Shown here: positions 1 through 8,010 of the stretch, in pieces | Position numbering within the stretch: position 1 is the stretch's first letter | Layout: the number at the start of each line of letters is the position of its first letter | Origin: Candidatus Desulfosporosinus nitrosoreducens | GTDB lineage: Bacteria > Bacillota > Desulfitobacteriia > Desulfitobacteriales > Desulfitobacteriaceae | Length of the DNA stretch: 49,953 bases | Direction of reading: 5' to 3' | Assembly (NCBI RefSeq): GCF_030954495.1 | Contig: NZ_JAVHUW010000020.1 | Location: 1-49,953 of the forward strand | Notes under the pieces: generated by a model | Database searches by the model: none | The model's input: the letters and a program-made list of their open reading frames with translations, nothing else | What the model was told of the DNA's origin: nothing | Translations under genes and position numbers: made by a program

Positions 1-1
1 C

Positions 2-604
2 TTGACAGCCGAAGCTTTTTTTATATTAGGCAGACACTCCGAAGAGATTGTACAAATTGTGGATGTAATCTAGGCGATTGCCGATCAGACTAATTTGTTG
101 GCCATAAATGCGGTGATTGAGGCGGCACTGTCAGTAGAGCAGGGAAAGGTCTTCGCTTTGGTCGCCGAAGAAGTGCGCAAGCTGGCAGAACAATCATCGG
201 TTTCGACGGCTCAAATTGCCACCCTGATTGGCAATATTCAGCATGGGATGGAACAAACTGTGAGTGTCATGGAGGCAGGAAAGAACGAAGTCAGCGCCGG
301 TGTGGAAGCCGTAAATTTGGCGGGGAAATCCTTTAAAACCATTGCGGAAGAGGTTAATAGAGTAGCCGAGCAGATTCAGCAGGTCACGGATGCCACCCAG
401 GAAATGGCGTCCGGGACTGCTCACGTGGTAAAATCCGTGGAGGGCATCGGCCTTATAGCTCAACAAAATGCCGAGGGCTCAGAGGAGGTTTCGGCGGCTT
501 CGGAGGAACAAGCGGCGGCGATGGTATCTGTGAGCCAATCAGCCGATGCTTTGGCCAGACTTGAAGAAGATTTAGCTCTTCTGGTTAGTAAATTTAAAGT
601 CTGA
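2..604 (+). pseudogene. Decayed methyl-accepting chemotaxis protein, C-terminal signalling domain
   Basis: The frame running in from the left edge encodes the cytoplasmic signalling domain of a methyl-accepting chemotaxis protein, but an in-frame TAG at 71-73 interrupts it just before the ADQTNLLAINA segment at the hairpin tip. An internal ATG at 95 leaves 169 codons open, but that piece lacks half of the four-helix bundle. The tip is also eroded: the family motif AARAGEQGRGFAVVAEE appears as AALSVEQGKVFALVAEE, losing the conserved Arg and two Gly, while the flanking VRKLAEQSS is intact. The stop and the loss of invariant residues together point to a dead gene rather than a single read error. 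The 5' part lies outside the window, so total length and sensor type are unknown. Confidence 0.75.
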
Positions 605-667
605 GCAAAGTATTAATGAACTTTAAGCAGATAACGTATTTTCCAAGCATAACATTGGGTGACTGAA

Positions 668-708
668 ATAATTCTTACAGTTTATTTTACATAAATTGTA
701 AGAATTAT
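668..708 (+). terminator. AT-rich hairpin after the chemoreceptor relic
   Basis: A perfect 12-bp inverted repeat (ATAATTCTTACA at 668-679, TGTAAGAATTAT at 697-708) lies 64 bases after the relic's stop and is followed by a T-rich stretch. It probably served as its terminator, although the stem is A/T-rich. Confidence 0.45.
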
Positions 709-725
709 TCATTATGTTTTTATTA

Positions 726-754
726 TTGAAATAAATAACAAATAATGTTAGAAT
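726..754 (+). promoter_or_regulatory. SigA-type promoter for the c-di-GMP leader
   Basis: TTGAAA (726-731) and TAGAAT (749-754) are separated by 17 bases, an ideal vegetative spacing. Transcription would begin near 761, just ahead of the riboswitch aptamer. Confidence 0.6.
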
Positions 755-778
755 TATTAAAACAATTGAGATAGGAAA

Positions 779-857
779 AAAGCAAACTTACCGAAAAGTA
801 AGGACGCAAAGCCAGGAGTCTAAGGTGTAGCTACACTACGATAGTCCGGCTGCCAAA
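779..857 (+). promoter_or_regulatory. Cyclic di-GMP-I (GEMM-I) riboswitch
   Basis: The segment has the class I c-di-GMP aptamer layout: AGCAAACTTAC, an A-rich loop closing the short CTTAC/GTAAG helix, the signature GGACGCAAAGCC, a second helix capped by the GTGTAGCTACAC hairpin, and the closing ATAGTCCGGCTGCC. The family is known to control motility, chemotaxis and surface genes. A hairpin follows at 885-912 and the next full gene is a chemoreceptor at 1040. The match rests on the core motifs read by eye; a covariance-model score was not computed. Whether ligand binding turns expression on or off cannot be read directly. Confidence 0.85.
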
Positions 858-884
858 GTAAAAAGCCTTAAAAGTGATGGTTTT

Positions 885-914
885 AAAGCTGCGGCCGTAA
901 TGTCGCAGCTTTTA
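885..914 (+). terminator. Riboswitch expression-platform hairpin
   Basis: AAAGCTGCG (885-893) pairs perfectly with CGCAGCTTT (904-912) around a 10-base loop and is followed by a short T tract. It lies 28 bases beyond the aptamer and is probably the intrinsic terminator through which the riboswitch acts. The T tract is short, so termination may be leaky. Confidence 0.6.
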
Positions 915-927
915 TAGTCTGAGATTA

Positions 928-981
928 AGGAGGTGAATTTTGTTGTATTCCTCTCAATTTGTCAGTTTTATCTGTTATTAA
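928..981 (+). other. Strong Shine-Dalgarno with a 13-codon open frame
   Basis: A near-perfect ribosome binding site, AAGGAGGTGA (928-937), lies close to tandem TTG codons at 940 and 943. The frame reads MLYSSQFVSFICY and stops at 979-981. It may be a leader peptide or the remnant of a lost gene start. The real gene begins at 1040 with its own site. Confidence 0.3.
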
Positions 982-1039
982 AGGGCTTGAATTCAAAGGT
1001 TGAAGTATTAATGAAGTAGCTCGAATAGGAGAGGTTTTT

Positions 1040-2188
1040 ATGATAGCGTTAGCGGGTATTGAGTCTTGTAAGTCATTGGCTGAATTTTTAGCAGATTTGA
1101 TTCCTGGCGGGGTCGTGTTTGGTTTAGTGGAAAAAGATACATTTACATGGGTAAAAGCATCTAAGTCGTTTACAATAGATATTTTCCGGATTGGCAATAA
1201 ATTGGACGGCGACACCACAACTATGCAAGCAATACGTGAAAAAAGGGTTTTAACCAAAAATATTCCCCGTAAAGTCTATGGCAAGAGGGTATCAATCGTT
1301 TCAGTTCCTGTGGTCGATGAGGATGGCAGTGCTGTAGGCGCTTTTTCCATAGCTTTTCCTAAATTGCACCCTGTAGCGGCTGCCTTCGGAGATTTTGCCC
1401 CGATTTTAGTCGAAATGTTTCCTGAAGGGTCCTATATTTATATGTCTGATTTGCACAAAATTGCTTATGCACAGTCTTCCAAGAAATTTGACATGCCGTC
1501 AATTTCCGTCGGCTATGAATTGAGTGAAGCGGACATTGCCCATCGGGTTATTAGATCTAAAAAACCGATTAGTGAAGAGATAGATGCGGCAAAATACGGC
1601 TTGCCTCTCAATATATCAAATTATCCGCTGTTTGATGAAGATAGTGAAGAGATTGTGGCAACACTGGGAATTGTAACGCCAAAGCAAACGGCCGCTACTT
1701 TGCGCCAGATGTCCAATAATTTGGAGGACAGCTTAACTGGTATTGCCGCGGCAATAGAAGAATTATCGGCATCAGCCACGGAAATATACTCTAATGAAGG
1801 GGCTTTGAATTCAGATATAAAGGAGATTCTCAGTATATCCGAAGAGATAAATGAAGTGTCAGCCTTCATAAAAGAAATTGCCGATGAGACGAAAATGCTT
1901 GGCTTAAATGCCGCTATTGAAGCCGCAAGGGCCGGTGATGCCGGTCGAGGATTTGGTGTCGTGGCGGAAGAAATCAGGAAACTTTCTGCTCAATCCAAAA
2001 GCACAGTTCCTAGGATTAAGCAACTGACAGACACCATAAAAGGTAAGGTCAATGAGGTAAGTGAAAAAAGCAACAGGTCTTTGGATGCCAGTCAGGGACA
2101 AGCGGCTGCCACGCAAGAAATTACGGCAAGTATTGAAGAAATCACTTCAATGACTGAAGAACTAAGCAATATTGCCAAGACCTTATAG
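1040..2188 (+). CDS. Soluble methyl-accepting chemotaxis protein (riboswitch-controlled)
   Basis: This 382-residue chemoreceptor has no hydrophobic membrane segment, so it should sit in the cytoplasm. Residues 1 to about 215 form a mixed alpha/beta sensor region that I do not recognise. Residues from about 220 form a methyl-accepting signalling domain that should bind CheA/CheW. The tip reads [17 protein letters not shown] (283-299), then [18 protein letters not shown], close to the family consensus but with ETKML in place of the usual QTNLL. The signalling arm is short (about 165 residues), so few methylation sites are present. The ATG at 1040 follows AGGAGAGG at a good distance. The upstream c-di-GMP riboswitch suggests that the second messenger sets receptor level, linking motile/sessile state to taxis. 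Ligand unknown. Confidence 0.85.
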   Translation: MIALAGIESCKSLAEFLADLIPGGVVFGLVEKDTFTWVKASKSFTIDIFRIGNKLDGDTTTMQAIREKRVLTKNIPRKVYGKRVSIVSVPVVDEDGSAVGAFSIAFPKLHPVAAAFGDFAPILVEMFPEGSYIYMSDLHKIAYAQSSKKFDMPSISVGYELSEADIAHRVIRSKKPISEEIDAAKYGLPLNISNYPLFDEDSEEIVATLGIVTPKQTAATLRQMSNNLEDSLTGIAAAIEELSASATEIYSNEGALNSDIKEILSISEEINEVSAFIKEIADETKMLGLNAAIEAARAGDAGRGFGVVAEEIRKLSAQSKSTVPRIKQLTDTIKGKVNEVSEKSNRSLDASQGQAAATQEITASIEEITSMTEELSNIAKTL

Positions 2189-2367
2189 TGCTTGAGCTTT
2201 AAACAAAGGCATAATTATAATTATTCGGTTATTCATAACAGTTATTTGCCCTAAATAACGTAGCGCTGCTTGCTTTAAATTTAACTACAAACTAATGTAT
2301 AGCTAGTAAATATCACCTTATCCTTATTTATTCTAGGAATACTATCATTTATCCTTTATAATAAAGC

Positions 2368-2396
2368 TTGATTATATTTGGGCATTTATGTATAAT
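2368..2396 (+). promoter_or_regulatory. SigA-type promoter of the YitT gene
   Basis: TTGATT (2368-2373) and TATAAT (2391-2396) have a 17-base spacer and lie 57 bases ahead of the ATG at 2453. Confidence 0.6.
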
Positions 2397-2452
2397 TTGG
2401 ATCACCCAGGTTTTTAAAACTGGTATCTAAATAGAAAGATAGGGGGAATTGC

Positions 2453-3313
2453 ATGACACGAAAAAGAAACAGATTTGTTTTACTGCTTAAAAAGTACGTT
2501 TTTTTGTTTATTGGAGCCGTATTGGCCGCAGTTGGTTTGGAGATATTTATTGTTCCCAATGAAATCGTTGATGGAGGGATCACGGGAATCTCTATCATGG
2601 CCAGTCACTTGACAAAGCTGCCTTTGGGAGCCTTTATTTTCACTCTCAATATTCCTTTTCTCGTTTTAGGTTATTACCAGATAGGAAAGACATTTGTTTT
2701 TTCTACCTTGTTTTCAATCACAACTCTCTCAATAGGGGTTAGTATTTTACAGCCTGTGCCAGGATTAACGAATGATATGTTACTGGCCGCGGTATTCGGC
2801 GGTATCATCCTCGGCATTGGAGTAGGCTTGGTCGTCCGCTATGGTGGTTCTATGGACGGAACGGAAATTGTGGCAATTGTCATCTCCAAACAAAGTGGTT
2901 TTTCTGTTGGTGAGGTTGTAATGTTTTTTAACATCTTCATCTTGAGCAGTGCCGGTTTGCTATTTGGCTGGAATCGGGCAATGTATTCACTGATAGCCTA
3001 TTTTATTGCCTTCAAAGTTATTGATTTAACGATTCAAGGCTTAGACGAATCGAAAGCAGTCATGATTGTTTCCGAAAAACCGGATGAAATTTCGGAAGCA
3101 CTTCAAGCTCGTTTAGGCAGAGGAGTCACTTTTCTGGAAGGCAGGGGTGGGTATTCCGGAGAAGCAAAAGGCGTATTATATTCTGTGATTACCCGTTTAG
3201 AGATCGCTAAATTAAAAGCAATTATTGATGAAATAGATGAAGATGCTTTTGTGACGATCCATGATGTTCACGATGTAATTGGCGGAAAAGTAAGGAAAAA
3301 GGCGATACACTAG
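2453..3313 (+). CDS. YitT family membrane protein (DUF161-DUF2179)
   Basis: This 286-residue protein matches the YitT family: an N-terminal block of about five membrane helices (residues roughly 15-200, including GIVPNEIVDGG-like and YGGSMDGTEIVA segments) and a soluble C-terminal domain (roughly 205-280) of the DUF2179 type, ending near DAFVTIHDVHDVIGG. The family is common in Firmicutes; its transport or signalling role is not settled and no substrate is assigned. The ATG at 2453 follows AGGGGG. The gene stands alone, with its own promoter and a shared terminator with convergent mntH. Length is normal for the family. Confidence 0.85.
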   Translation: MTRKRNRFVLLLKKYVFLFIGAVLAAVGLEIFIVPNEIVDGGITGISIMASHLTKLPLGAFIFTLNIPFLVLGYYQIGKTFVFSTLFSITTLSIGVSILQPVPGLTNDMLLAAVFGGIILGIGVGLVVRYGGSMDGTEIVAIVISKQSGFSVGEVVMFFNIFILSSAGLLFGWNRAMYSLIAYFIAFKVIDLTIQGLDESKAVMIVSEKPDEISEALQARLGRGVTFLEGRGGYSGEAKGVLYSVITRLEIAKLKAIIDEIDEDAFVTIHDVHDVIGGKVRKKAIH

Positions 3314-3502
3314 CTGTATCTCAGATATGTAATGATGCTCAAAAGTCTACTGCTTTCCCCAAACTATTTCAGGAGAATGAGTAGAGGAATAATTCGCTTT
3401 TTACAAATGTAAAACATAGGTTCGGCTGGCTGGTCATGACTTTCTTTTTGTCTTAGGGAAGCTTCATGTTCATTTTTGCAGAAAGACCTAATTCTAATAA
3501 AT

Positions 3503-3554
3503 AAAAGCTGGAAGCACGCGAATAGTCATAGATACGCTGTTGCTTCCAGCTTTA
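3503..3554. terminator. Bidirectional terminator between yitT-like gene and mntH
   Basis: AAAGCTGGAAGCA (3504-3516) pairs perfectly with TGCTTCCAGCTTT (3541-3553). The hairpin lies between two convergent genes and has A/T-rich flanks on both sides, so it can end both transcripts. The preceding 190 bases after the YitT gene show nothing else recognisable. Confidence 0.7.
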
Positions 3555-3580
3555 TATTGTCTATTTCAGGTTCCGCTTAA

Positions 3581-4924
3581 TTACCCAACGAAGGGCATTT
3601 TTCCGCCTAATGTTTGATAGATCAGCAAAAGGTTAAGAAACAGGATGACTATCGCACAAAGGATGGATGAAATAGTTATCCAGCGTTTATTAACCAGGAC
3701 GCCCATAATATCTTTGCGTTTTGTGAAGTAAATTAGTGTAATAATTGGAAGGGGTAAGACGATGCTTAAGACTACTTGACTGATGACTAAGGTCATGGTG
3801 GGATTAACCCCTAAGGCTATAATAGCTAGGGTCGGCAGCATGGTAACAATACGTCTTACCCAAACCGGAATAGAAAAACCAACGAATCCCTGCATGATGA
3901 CTTGACCGGCCATCGTGCCGACCACCGAACTGGAAATGCCTGAGAAAAGCAGAGAAATCAAGAAAACGCTAGCTGCTGCCGAGCCTAGGATTGGAGTTAA
4001 TGTCATGTAAGCGGATTGAATGTCTGCAACACTGCTATGTCCTGTTGTATGGAACGCCGCTGCAGCCATATACATCATGGCAAGATTAATCAATCCGGCA
4101 AAACCTAAGGCAATAAATACTTCTTTCGTATTAAATTTCTGAAGTTTAAGTTTATCATTGTCACTGTGAGGTATGACCCTGTTCTGAGTCAAGCCCGAAT
4201 GCAAGTAGATGGCGTGGGGCATTACGGTTGCTCCAACAACCCCAACTGCGAGCATGATGCTGTCTCCGTTCCCCAGCCAGGGTACCACACTATGATAAGC
4301 GACCTGGGCAAAGTCTGGATGAGAAAGAAACGTTTCCAGCAGATAGCATGCCCCAATTAAGAGTGAAAAGGCTGCAATGAATTTTTCCAAAGGCCGGAAG
4401 CCAAAGCGGTCCAGCATAAGAATGAGGTAGGTAGCCAAACCGGTTAAAATTGCGGCATAAAGCATTGGGATGCCAAACAATAAATTTAGCGCCAGAGAGG
4501 CCCCTAAAAATTCCGCAAGATCAGTTGCCATGGCAGCTAATTCAGAAATCCCCCACATGGTAAAGGAAGTCCATCTGGAAAAGTGTTCCCTGCAGAGCTC
4601 CGGTAAATTCTTACCCGTGGCAATCCCCAGTTTGGCGGACATGTTTTGTAGGAGCATCGCCATCACATTGGCAAGTACGGCCACCCACAACATATTGTAG
4701 CCAAATTCAGAACCGCTTGAAATATTCGTGGCAAAATTTCCTGGGTCCATGTAAGCGATGGAAGCAATGAAAGCAGGCCCCAAAAACGGGAGCAATGCCC
4801 GTATTCCCTTGCGTTTGCCTGAGATGGCAGCACGACAGGCCTCTACGGTTTTGTTCGTGTTTAAATTTATAGGTATTGAGACGTTAGGGGCAACATTTTG
4901 ATGGATATTCAGCCCATCACTCAT
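3581..4924 (-). CDS. mntH: Nramp family Mn2+/divalent metal transporter MntH
   Basis: The 447-residue product is an Nramp transporter that imports Mn2+ (and possibly Fe2+) with protons. The metal-site motifs are present: DPGN at residues 60-63 in the first membrane helix and MPH at 235-237 in the sixth. About eleven hydrophobic helices follow a hydrophilic N-terminal tail of some 45 residues, which is rather long for the family. The start ATG (4924-4922) has AAAGGGAGG just upstream on the minus strand. It is divergent from the MntR-type regulator at 5163, and the operator at 5105-5121 lies in the shared region. This context favours manganese over other metals. No key residue is missing. Confidence 0.93.
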   Translation of the reverse strand: MSDGLNIHQNVAPNVSIPINLNTNKTVEACRAAISGKRKGIRALLPFLGPAFIASIAYMDPGNFATNISSGSEFGYNMLWVAVLANVMAMLLQNMSAKLGIATGKNLPELCREHFSRWTSFTMWGISELAAMATDLAEFLGASLALNLLFGIPMLYAAILTGLATYLILMLDRFGFRPLEKFIAAFSLLIGACYLLETFLSHPDFAQVAYHSVVPWLGNGDSIMLAVGVVGATVMPHAIYLHSGLTQNRVIPHSDNDKLKLQKFNTKEVFIALGFAGLINLAMMYMAAAAFHTTGHSSVADIQSAYMTLTPILGSAAASVFLISLLFSGISSSVVGTMAGQVIMQGFVGFSIPVWVRRIVTMLPTLAIIALGVNPTMTLVISQVVLSIVLPLPIITLIYFTKRKDIMGVLVNKRWITISSILCAIVILFLNLLLIYQTLGGKMPFVG

Positions 4925-5104
4925 TTTAGTTTCCTCCCTTTATTTAATAGCGACAGCTGCGCTCGTTATTCTAAAAACTATAAATTTTGATATACTGGAA
5001 AATTAAATGCGGCGTTAATGCAAATCTTAGTCTGGCCAGCTGTCAAGATAGACAATGAACCGAATATAATAGGAGTGAATAGGTTTAACGATTAGATAAA
5101 CATC

Positions 5105-5121
5105 GTTTCCCTTAGGGCAAC
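5105..5121. promoter_or_regulatory. Probable MntR operator
   Basis: GTTTCCCTTAGGGCAAC is an imperfect palindrome that, from memory, strongly resembles the B. subtilis MntR box (TTTGCCTTAAGG type). It lies 42 bases before mntR and about 180 bases from the mntH start, in the divergent region. It should mediate Mn-dependent autoregulation of mntR; control of mntH from this position is possible but less certain. Confidence 0.6.
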
Positions 5122-5162
5122 GGCTTTTATTTGGGGCGCATTTAAAGAAGGGAGCGCGTAAA

Positions 5163-5597
5163 TTGCTTACACCCAGCTTGGAGGATTACTTAGAGGAAAT
5201 TTACCGGTTTTCTTTGTCATTGGGTTCTGTGCGGGTAACGGATCTTAGTAATAGGCTTAATGTTGCTTTGCCGTCAGTAACCAAAGCTCTCTATAAATTG
5301 CGAGATGAAAGCTATATAAACTACGAGCGGTATGGTGAGATCAAACTAACGGACAAAGGGAAAAAACTCGGCAATTATTTGGTAACGAGAAACCAATTGC
5401 TGCAGGAGTTTCTTGACCTAATATGTAGCAAATGCGATTTTGCTGCTGAGGCCGAAGCTATGGAACATTATCTGTCGACTGCAACGATCGATGCCATTAA
5501 AACATTTGTTGAATTTATGAAGACCAACCCGGCATGGAAACAAGCCTTTAACGACTTTATAAAATTTAAAGATCAGGAGAGTTGTTATCAGGAATAG
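5163..5597 (+). CDS. mntR: DtxR/MntR family manganese-responsive regulator
   Basis: This 144-residue DtxR-family protein has an N-terminal winged helix (residues 1-70, with SVTKALYKLRDESYI as recognition region) and a metal-binding dimerisation half, like B. subtilis MntR. The TTG start at 5163 gives MLTPSLEDYLEEIY, aligning directly with the MntR N-terminus; GGGAG precedes it. Compared with the MntR ligand set as I remember it, D8 and E11 are present, and E98, E101 and H102 match E99, E102 and H103 after a one-residue gap, but the position of His77 is Asn (RNQLLQEFL). One ligand of the binuclear Mn site thus appears changed. It probably represses mntH and itself when Mn2+ is high; the substitution may alter metal choice. 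Confidence 0.85.
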   Translation: MLTPSLEDYLEEIYRFSLSLGSVRVTDLSNRLNVALPSVTKALYKLRDESYINYERYGEIKLTDKGKKLGNYLVTRNQLLQEFLDLICSKCDFAAEAEAMEHYLSTATIDAIKTFVEFMKTNPAWKQAFNDFIKFKDQESCYQE

Positions 5598-5743
5598 AGT
5601 GCCTAAAGTAATTGCGAAAGGATTTCTGAAACTTGCTGGGTTAGCCGAAACTAACTTCATAGTGTAATTCTGAAATTAGAATACGTAAGAAAATGAAAAA
5701 TGCTACGAATACCTTGATGGGAAAATAATCCAGATTTGAAGAG

Positions 5744-5797
5744 CTCAAAAAAAGAATCAAGCCGGAACATCAATGCTAAAATGTTCCGGCTTGATTC
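5744..5797 (-). terminator. Strong hairpin, terminator orientation on minus strand
   Basis: A perfect 17-bp stem (5754-5770 with 5781-5797, loop of 10) is preceded on the plus strand by seven A residues (5747-5753). On the minus strand it therefore reads as a textbook intrinsic terminator with a T7 tail. It could also close mntR on the plus strand, but without a T tract there. Confidence 0.6.
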
Positions 5798-5811
5798 ATG
5801 GCGTACTATTA

Positions 5812-6015
5812 ATGCTTATTGTTAAGAGAATGGATGTTAATAACCAATTTGGATCATCAGGTGAATAAAGCAATCCTGTTATGCCGTCGGCAATTTGCCT
5901 TTCGTTTGGTTATAAACCTTTATTTTGCATTAAAAAATCTGATGTTTCACAGATTCCCGATTATGACGAATATTATACTGCTGCTGGCACGGTTAAAGTC
6001 AGCTCCTTTTGTTAA
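5812..6015 (+). other. Gene-free stretch with a possible short relic frame
   Basis: The 490 bases between mntR and the transglycosylase hold the hairpin above and no clear gene. One frame reads from ATG 5812 through a single TAA at 5866-5868 to TAA at 6013-6015, ending in DYDEYYTAAGTVKVSSFC. The composition looks protein-like but I recognise no family and no ribosome binding site. It may be a relic or chance. Confidence 0.15.
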
Positions 6016-6091
6016 AAATTAGAATGTAAAAGGACTTAGAATCTCCAGGACCTAAAATAGTAGGAAACATCCGCTGCAAACGGAGGATTTC

Positions 6092-6811
6092 GTGAGGCGC
6101 ATCATGAAAAGATCGGTCAAATTCCTCATATTAATGGTTATAACTTTATACATTGGTTGGTTTGGAATGAAGTATTATTTTACTCATATGAATAGAATTG
6201 CCGATTTGGTGAGGAATGACGTAGCTGCTCAAATACATAGTCATAATAGCAGGTTTCTTAAGTATAATGAGATTCCCGTGCTGTATCGGAATGCTGTGGT
6301 AGCAACAGAGGACCGCAGTTTTTTTACTAACAGAGGAATAGATTTTACAGGAACCTTGCGGGCGGTATTTGTAGACGTCGCCAGCGGACAGTCCCGTCAA
6401 GGCGGATCTACGATTACGCAACAATTGGTCCATAACACACTTTTAAGCAAGGAGACAAAATCATTATTATGGAAAATAGAGGAGACTTTTTATGCCATTG
6501 GGCTTTACGATACGATGAATAAACAAGAAACTTTTGAGCTTTATGCTAATATTATTTATTTTGGGCACGGAGCTCAAGGGTTGTACCAAGCATCTCAGAC
6601 TTATTTCGAAAAAAGCCCTTCAGAGCTGAATGCCGGAGAACTAGCGATGCTGGCAGGTCTTCCTAATGCACCTGGTGTTTATGATCCCTACAAAAACTTA
6701 ACACTTGCTCGCGAACGGCAAGATTTGGTCGTTCAAAGTATGGTTAACGACGGGGTAATTAATGAATTTCAAGCAGAACAAGTTATGAAGCAACCAATTA
6801 TGTTAAAATAA
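6092..6811 (+). CDS. Monofunctional peptidoglycan glycosyltransferase (GT51)
   Basis: This 239-residue protein is a stand-alone glycosyltransferase family 51 enzyme that polymerises lipid II into glycan strands outside the membrane. A single N-terminal helix (about 10-27) anchors it. The GT51 motifs are present: ATEDRSFF with the catalytic Glu at about residue 73, QGGSTITQQL at 103-112, and ELYANIIYFGHGAQGL further on. No transpeptidase domain follows, so it is like MtgA rather than a class A penicillin-binding protein. The GTG at 6092 lies five bases after GGAGG and is preferred over ATG 6104. One oddity is RGID where the family usually has HxGxD after EDxxF (TNRGID). nadD follows after 41 bases. 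Confidence 0.85.
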   Translation: MRRIMKRSVKFLILMVITLYIGWFGMKYYFTHMNRIADLVRNDVAAQIHSHNSRFLKYNEIPVLYRNAVVATEDRSFFTNRGIDFTGTLRAVFVDVASGQSRQGGSTITQQLVHNTLLSKETKSLLWKIEETFYAIGLYDTMNKQETFELYANIIYFGHGAQGLYQASQTYFEKSPSELNAGELAMLAGLPNAPGVYDPYKNLTLARERQDLVVQSMVNDGVINEFQAEQVMKQPIMLK

Positions 6812-6852
6812 GAACTGGCTGATTCAAATGCAACCTAAGGAGTAATAATAAG

Positions 6853-7482
6853 GTGAAAATAGGAAAATTAGGCATTATGGGAGGCACTTTTGATCCTATT
6901 CATTATGGGCATTTAGTTGCTGCAGAAATGGCGCGCAGTGAATTTAATCTAAGTAAGGTATTATTTATCCCGACAGGGATACCGCCTCATAAAAACCGCA
7001 GTGATATTTCCGCCGGTGAATTGCGTTTGGAGATGGTTAAACGCGCTATTCAAGATAACCCGGATTTTACCTGTTCTGCTTTGGAAATTGAGAGACAGGG
7101 CCCTTCTTATACTGTTGATACTTTGCGTATTTTAAGCCGTGACTGGCCTGAGCATGAGCTGTTTTTTATTACGGGAACGGATGCTCTCCGCGAAATCTTT
7201 TCTTGGCGCGAAGCGGAGGAAATATTAACTTTGATTCAATTTATTGGTGCAGCGCGTCCCGGGTTTGATGCCAGTGATTTTTTAGAGCAGGTTCAACAAG
7301 AACATCCGGATAGTTTGGAGAAGATTCATTATTTGGAGGTTCCGGCTTTAGCAATTTCCTCAACGGATATCCGCTATCGAGTTAAGCATTGCCAACCTAT
7401 CCGCTATCTATTACCTGAACCTGTTCGATTATTTATTCAAGAACATAATTTGTATCGTTCCAGTGCAAAAAGCAAAATGTAG
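6853..7482 (+). CDS. nadD: Nicotinate-nucleotide adenylyltransferase
   Basis: NadD joins nicotinate mononucleotide and ATP to deamido-NAD in NAD synthesis. The 209-residue protein shows the nucleotidyltransferase motif GGTFDPIHYGH at residues 10-20 and ISSTDIR at 168-174, both diagnostic. Length is normal. The start is GTG 6853, after AAGGAG. In B. subtilis nadD (yqeJ) is followed directly by yqeK and rsfS; here an RRM gene is inserted between nadD and yqeK, but the order is otherwise kept. Confidence 0.93.
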   Translation: MKIGKLGIMGGTFDPIHYGHLVAAEMARSEFNLSKVLFIPTGIPPHKNRSDISAGELRLEMVKRAIQDNPDFTCSALEIERQGPSYTVDTLRILSRDWPEHELFFITGTDALREIFSWREAEEILTLIQFIGAARPGFDASDFLEQVQQEHPDSLEKIHYLEVPALAISSTDIRYRVKHCQPIRYLLPEPVRLFIQEHNLYRSSAKSKM

Positions 7483-7569
7483 CAAGTTTTATCAAGCCTT
7501 GGGTCGCATACTCTGGCAGGATTTGACCATACTAAAAATGAATCAAACTCAAAGAGGTGAAGATTAGTT

Positions 7570-7818
7570 ATGACAACACTTTATGTCGGAAATCTCCCGT
7601 GGAATACTACAGCGGATGAACTCGGGGAATTCTTTGGCAGCTACGGTCGTGTGGAAAGCAGCCGGATTATAACCGACCGTGAGACAGGCCGCTCCAGGGG
7701 ATTCGGCTTTATCGAGGTTGGAGAAGAAGATGCGGCACGTATGGCGGCTGAGCTAAATGGCAAAGATTTTGGTGGAAGACCATTAACGGTGAATGAAGCT
7801 AAACCAAAACAAGTGTAA
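7570..7818 (+). CDS. Small RRM-domain RNA-binding protein
   Basis: The 82-residue protein is a single RNA recognition motif with almost no extra sequence: RNP2 is LYVGNL (4-9) and RNP1 is RGFGFIEV (43-50). Such lone RRM proteins occur in cyanobacteria, Deltaproteobacteria and some Clostridia, where cold or RNA-metabolism roles have been proposed; no specific target can be named here. The ATG follows AAAGAGGTGA. It is flanked by gaps on both sides and is probably a single-gene unit, with a hairpin downstream. Confidence 0.88.
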   Translation: MTTLYVGNLPWNTTADELGEFFGSYGRVESSRIITDRETGRSRGFGFIEVGEEDAARMAAELNGKDFGGRPLTVNEAKPKQV

Positions 7819-7832
7819 TATCCTGCGGACTG

Positions 7833-7870
7833 GAAGGGAGCCCCTCTGACAAGCTTGTGGGACTCCCTTC
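7833..7870 (+). terminator. Hairpin after the RRM gene
   Basis: GAAGGGAG-CCC (7833-7843) pairs with GGG-A-CTCCCTTC (7859-7870). The stem is stable but no clear T tract follows, so termination is only likely. Confidence 0.4.
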
Positions 7871-7930
7871 AGCTATTGTGATGCGGAAAGCTTTTCCTCT
7901 CTCTTGTCTGGAAGATCTTTGCTAAAAATT

Positions 7931-7959
7931 TTGCAGTTAATGTTTTTAATTGATAAAAT
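7931..7959 (+). promoter_or_regulatory. SigA-type promoter for yqeK-rsfS
   Basis: TTGCAG (7931-7936), a 17-base spacer and TAAAAT (7954-7959) lie 51 bases before yqeK. Confidence 0.55.
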
Positions 7960-8010
7960 GTGAGATAATGCGAGAAATAGATAATTAGTGTTTTAAGGGG
8001 GAGCAGGAAA

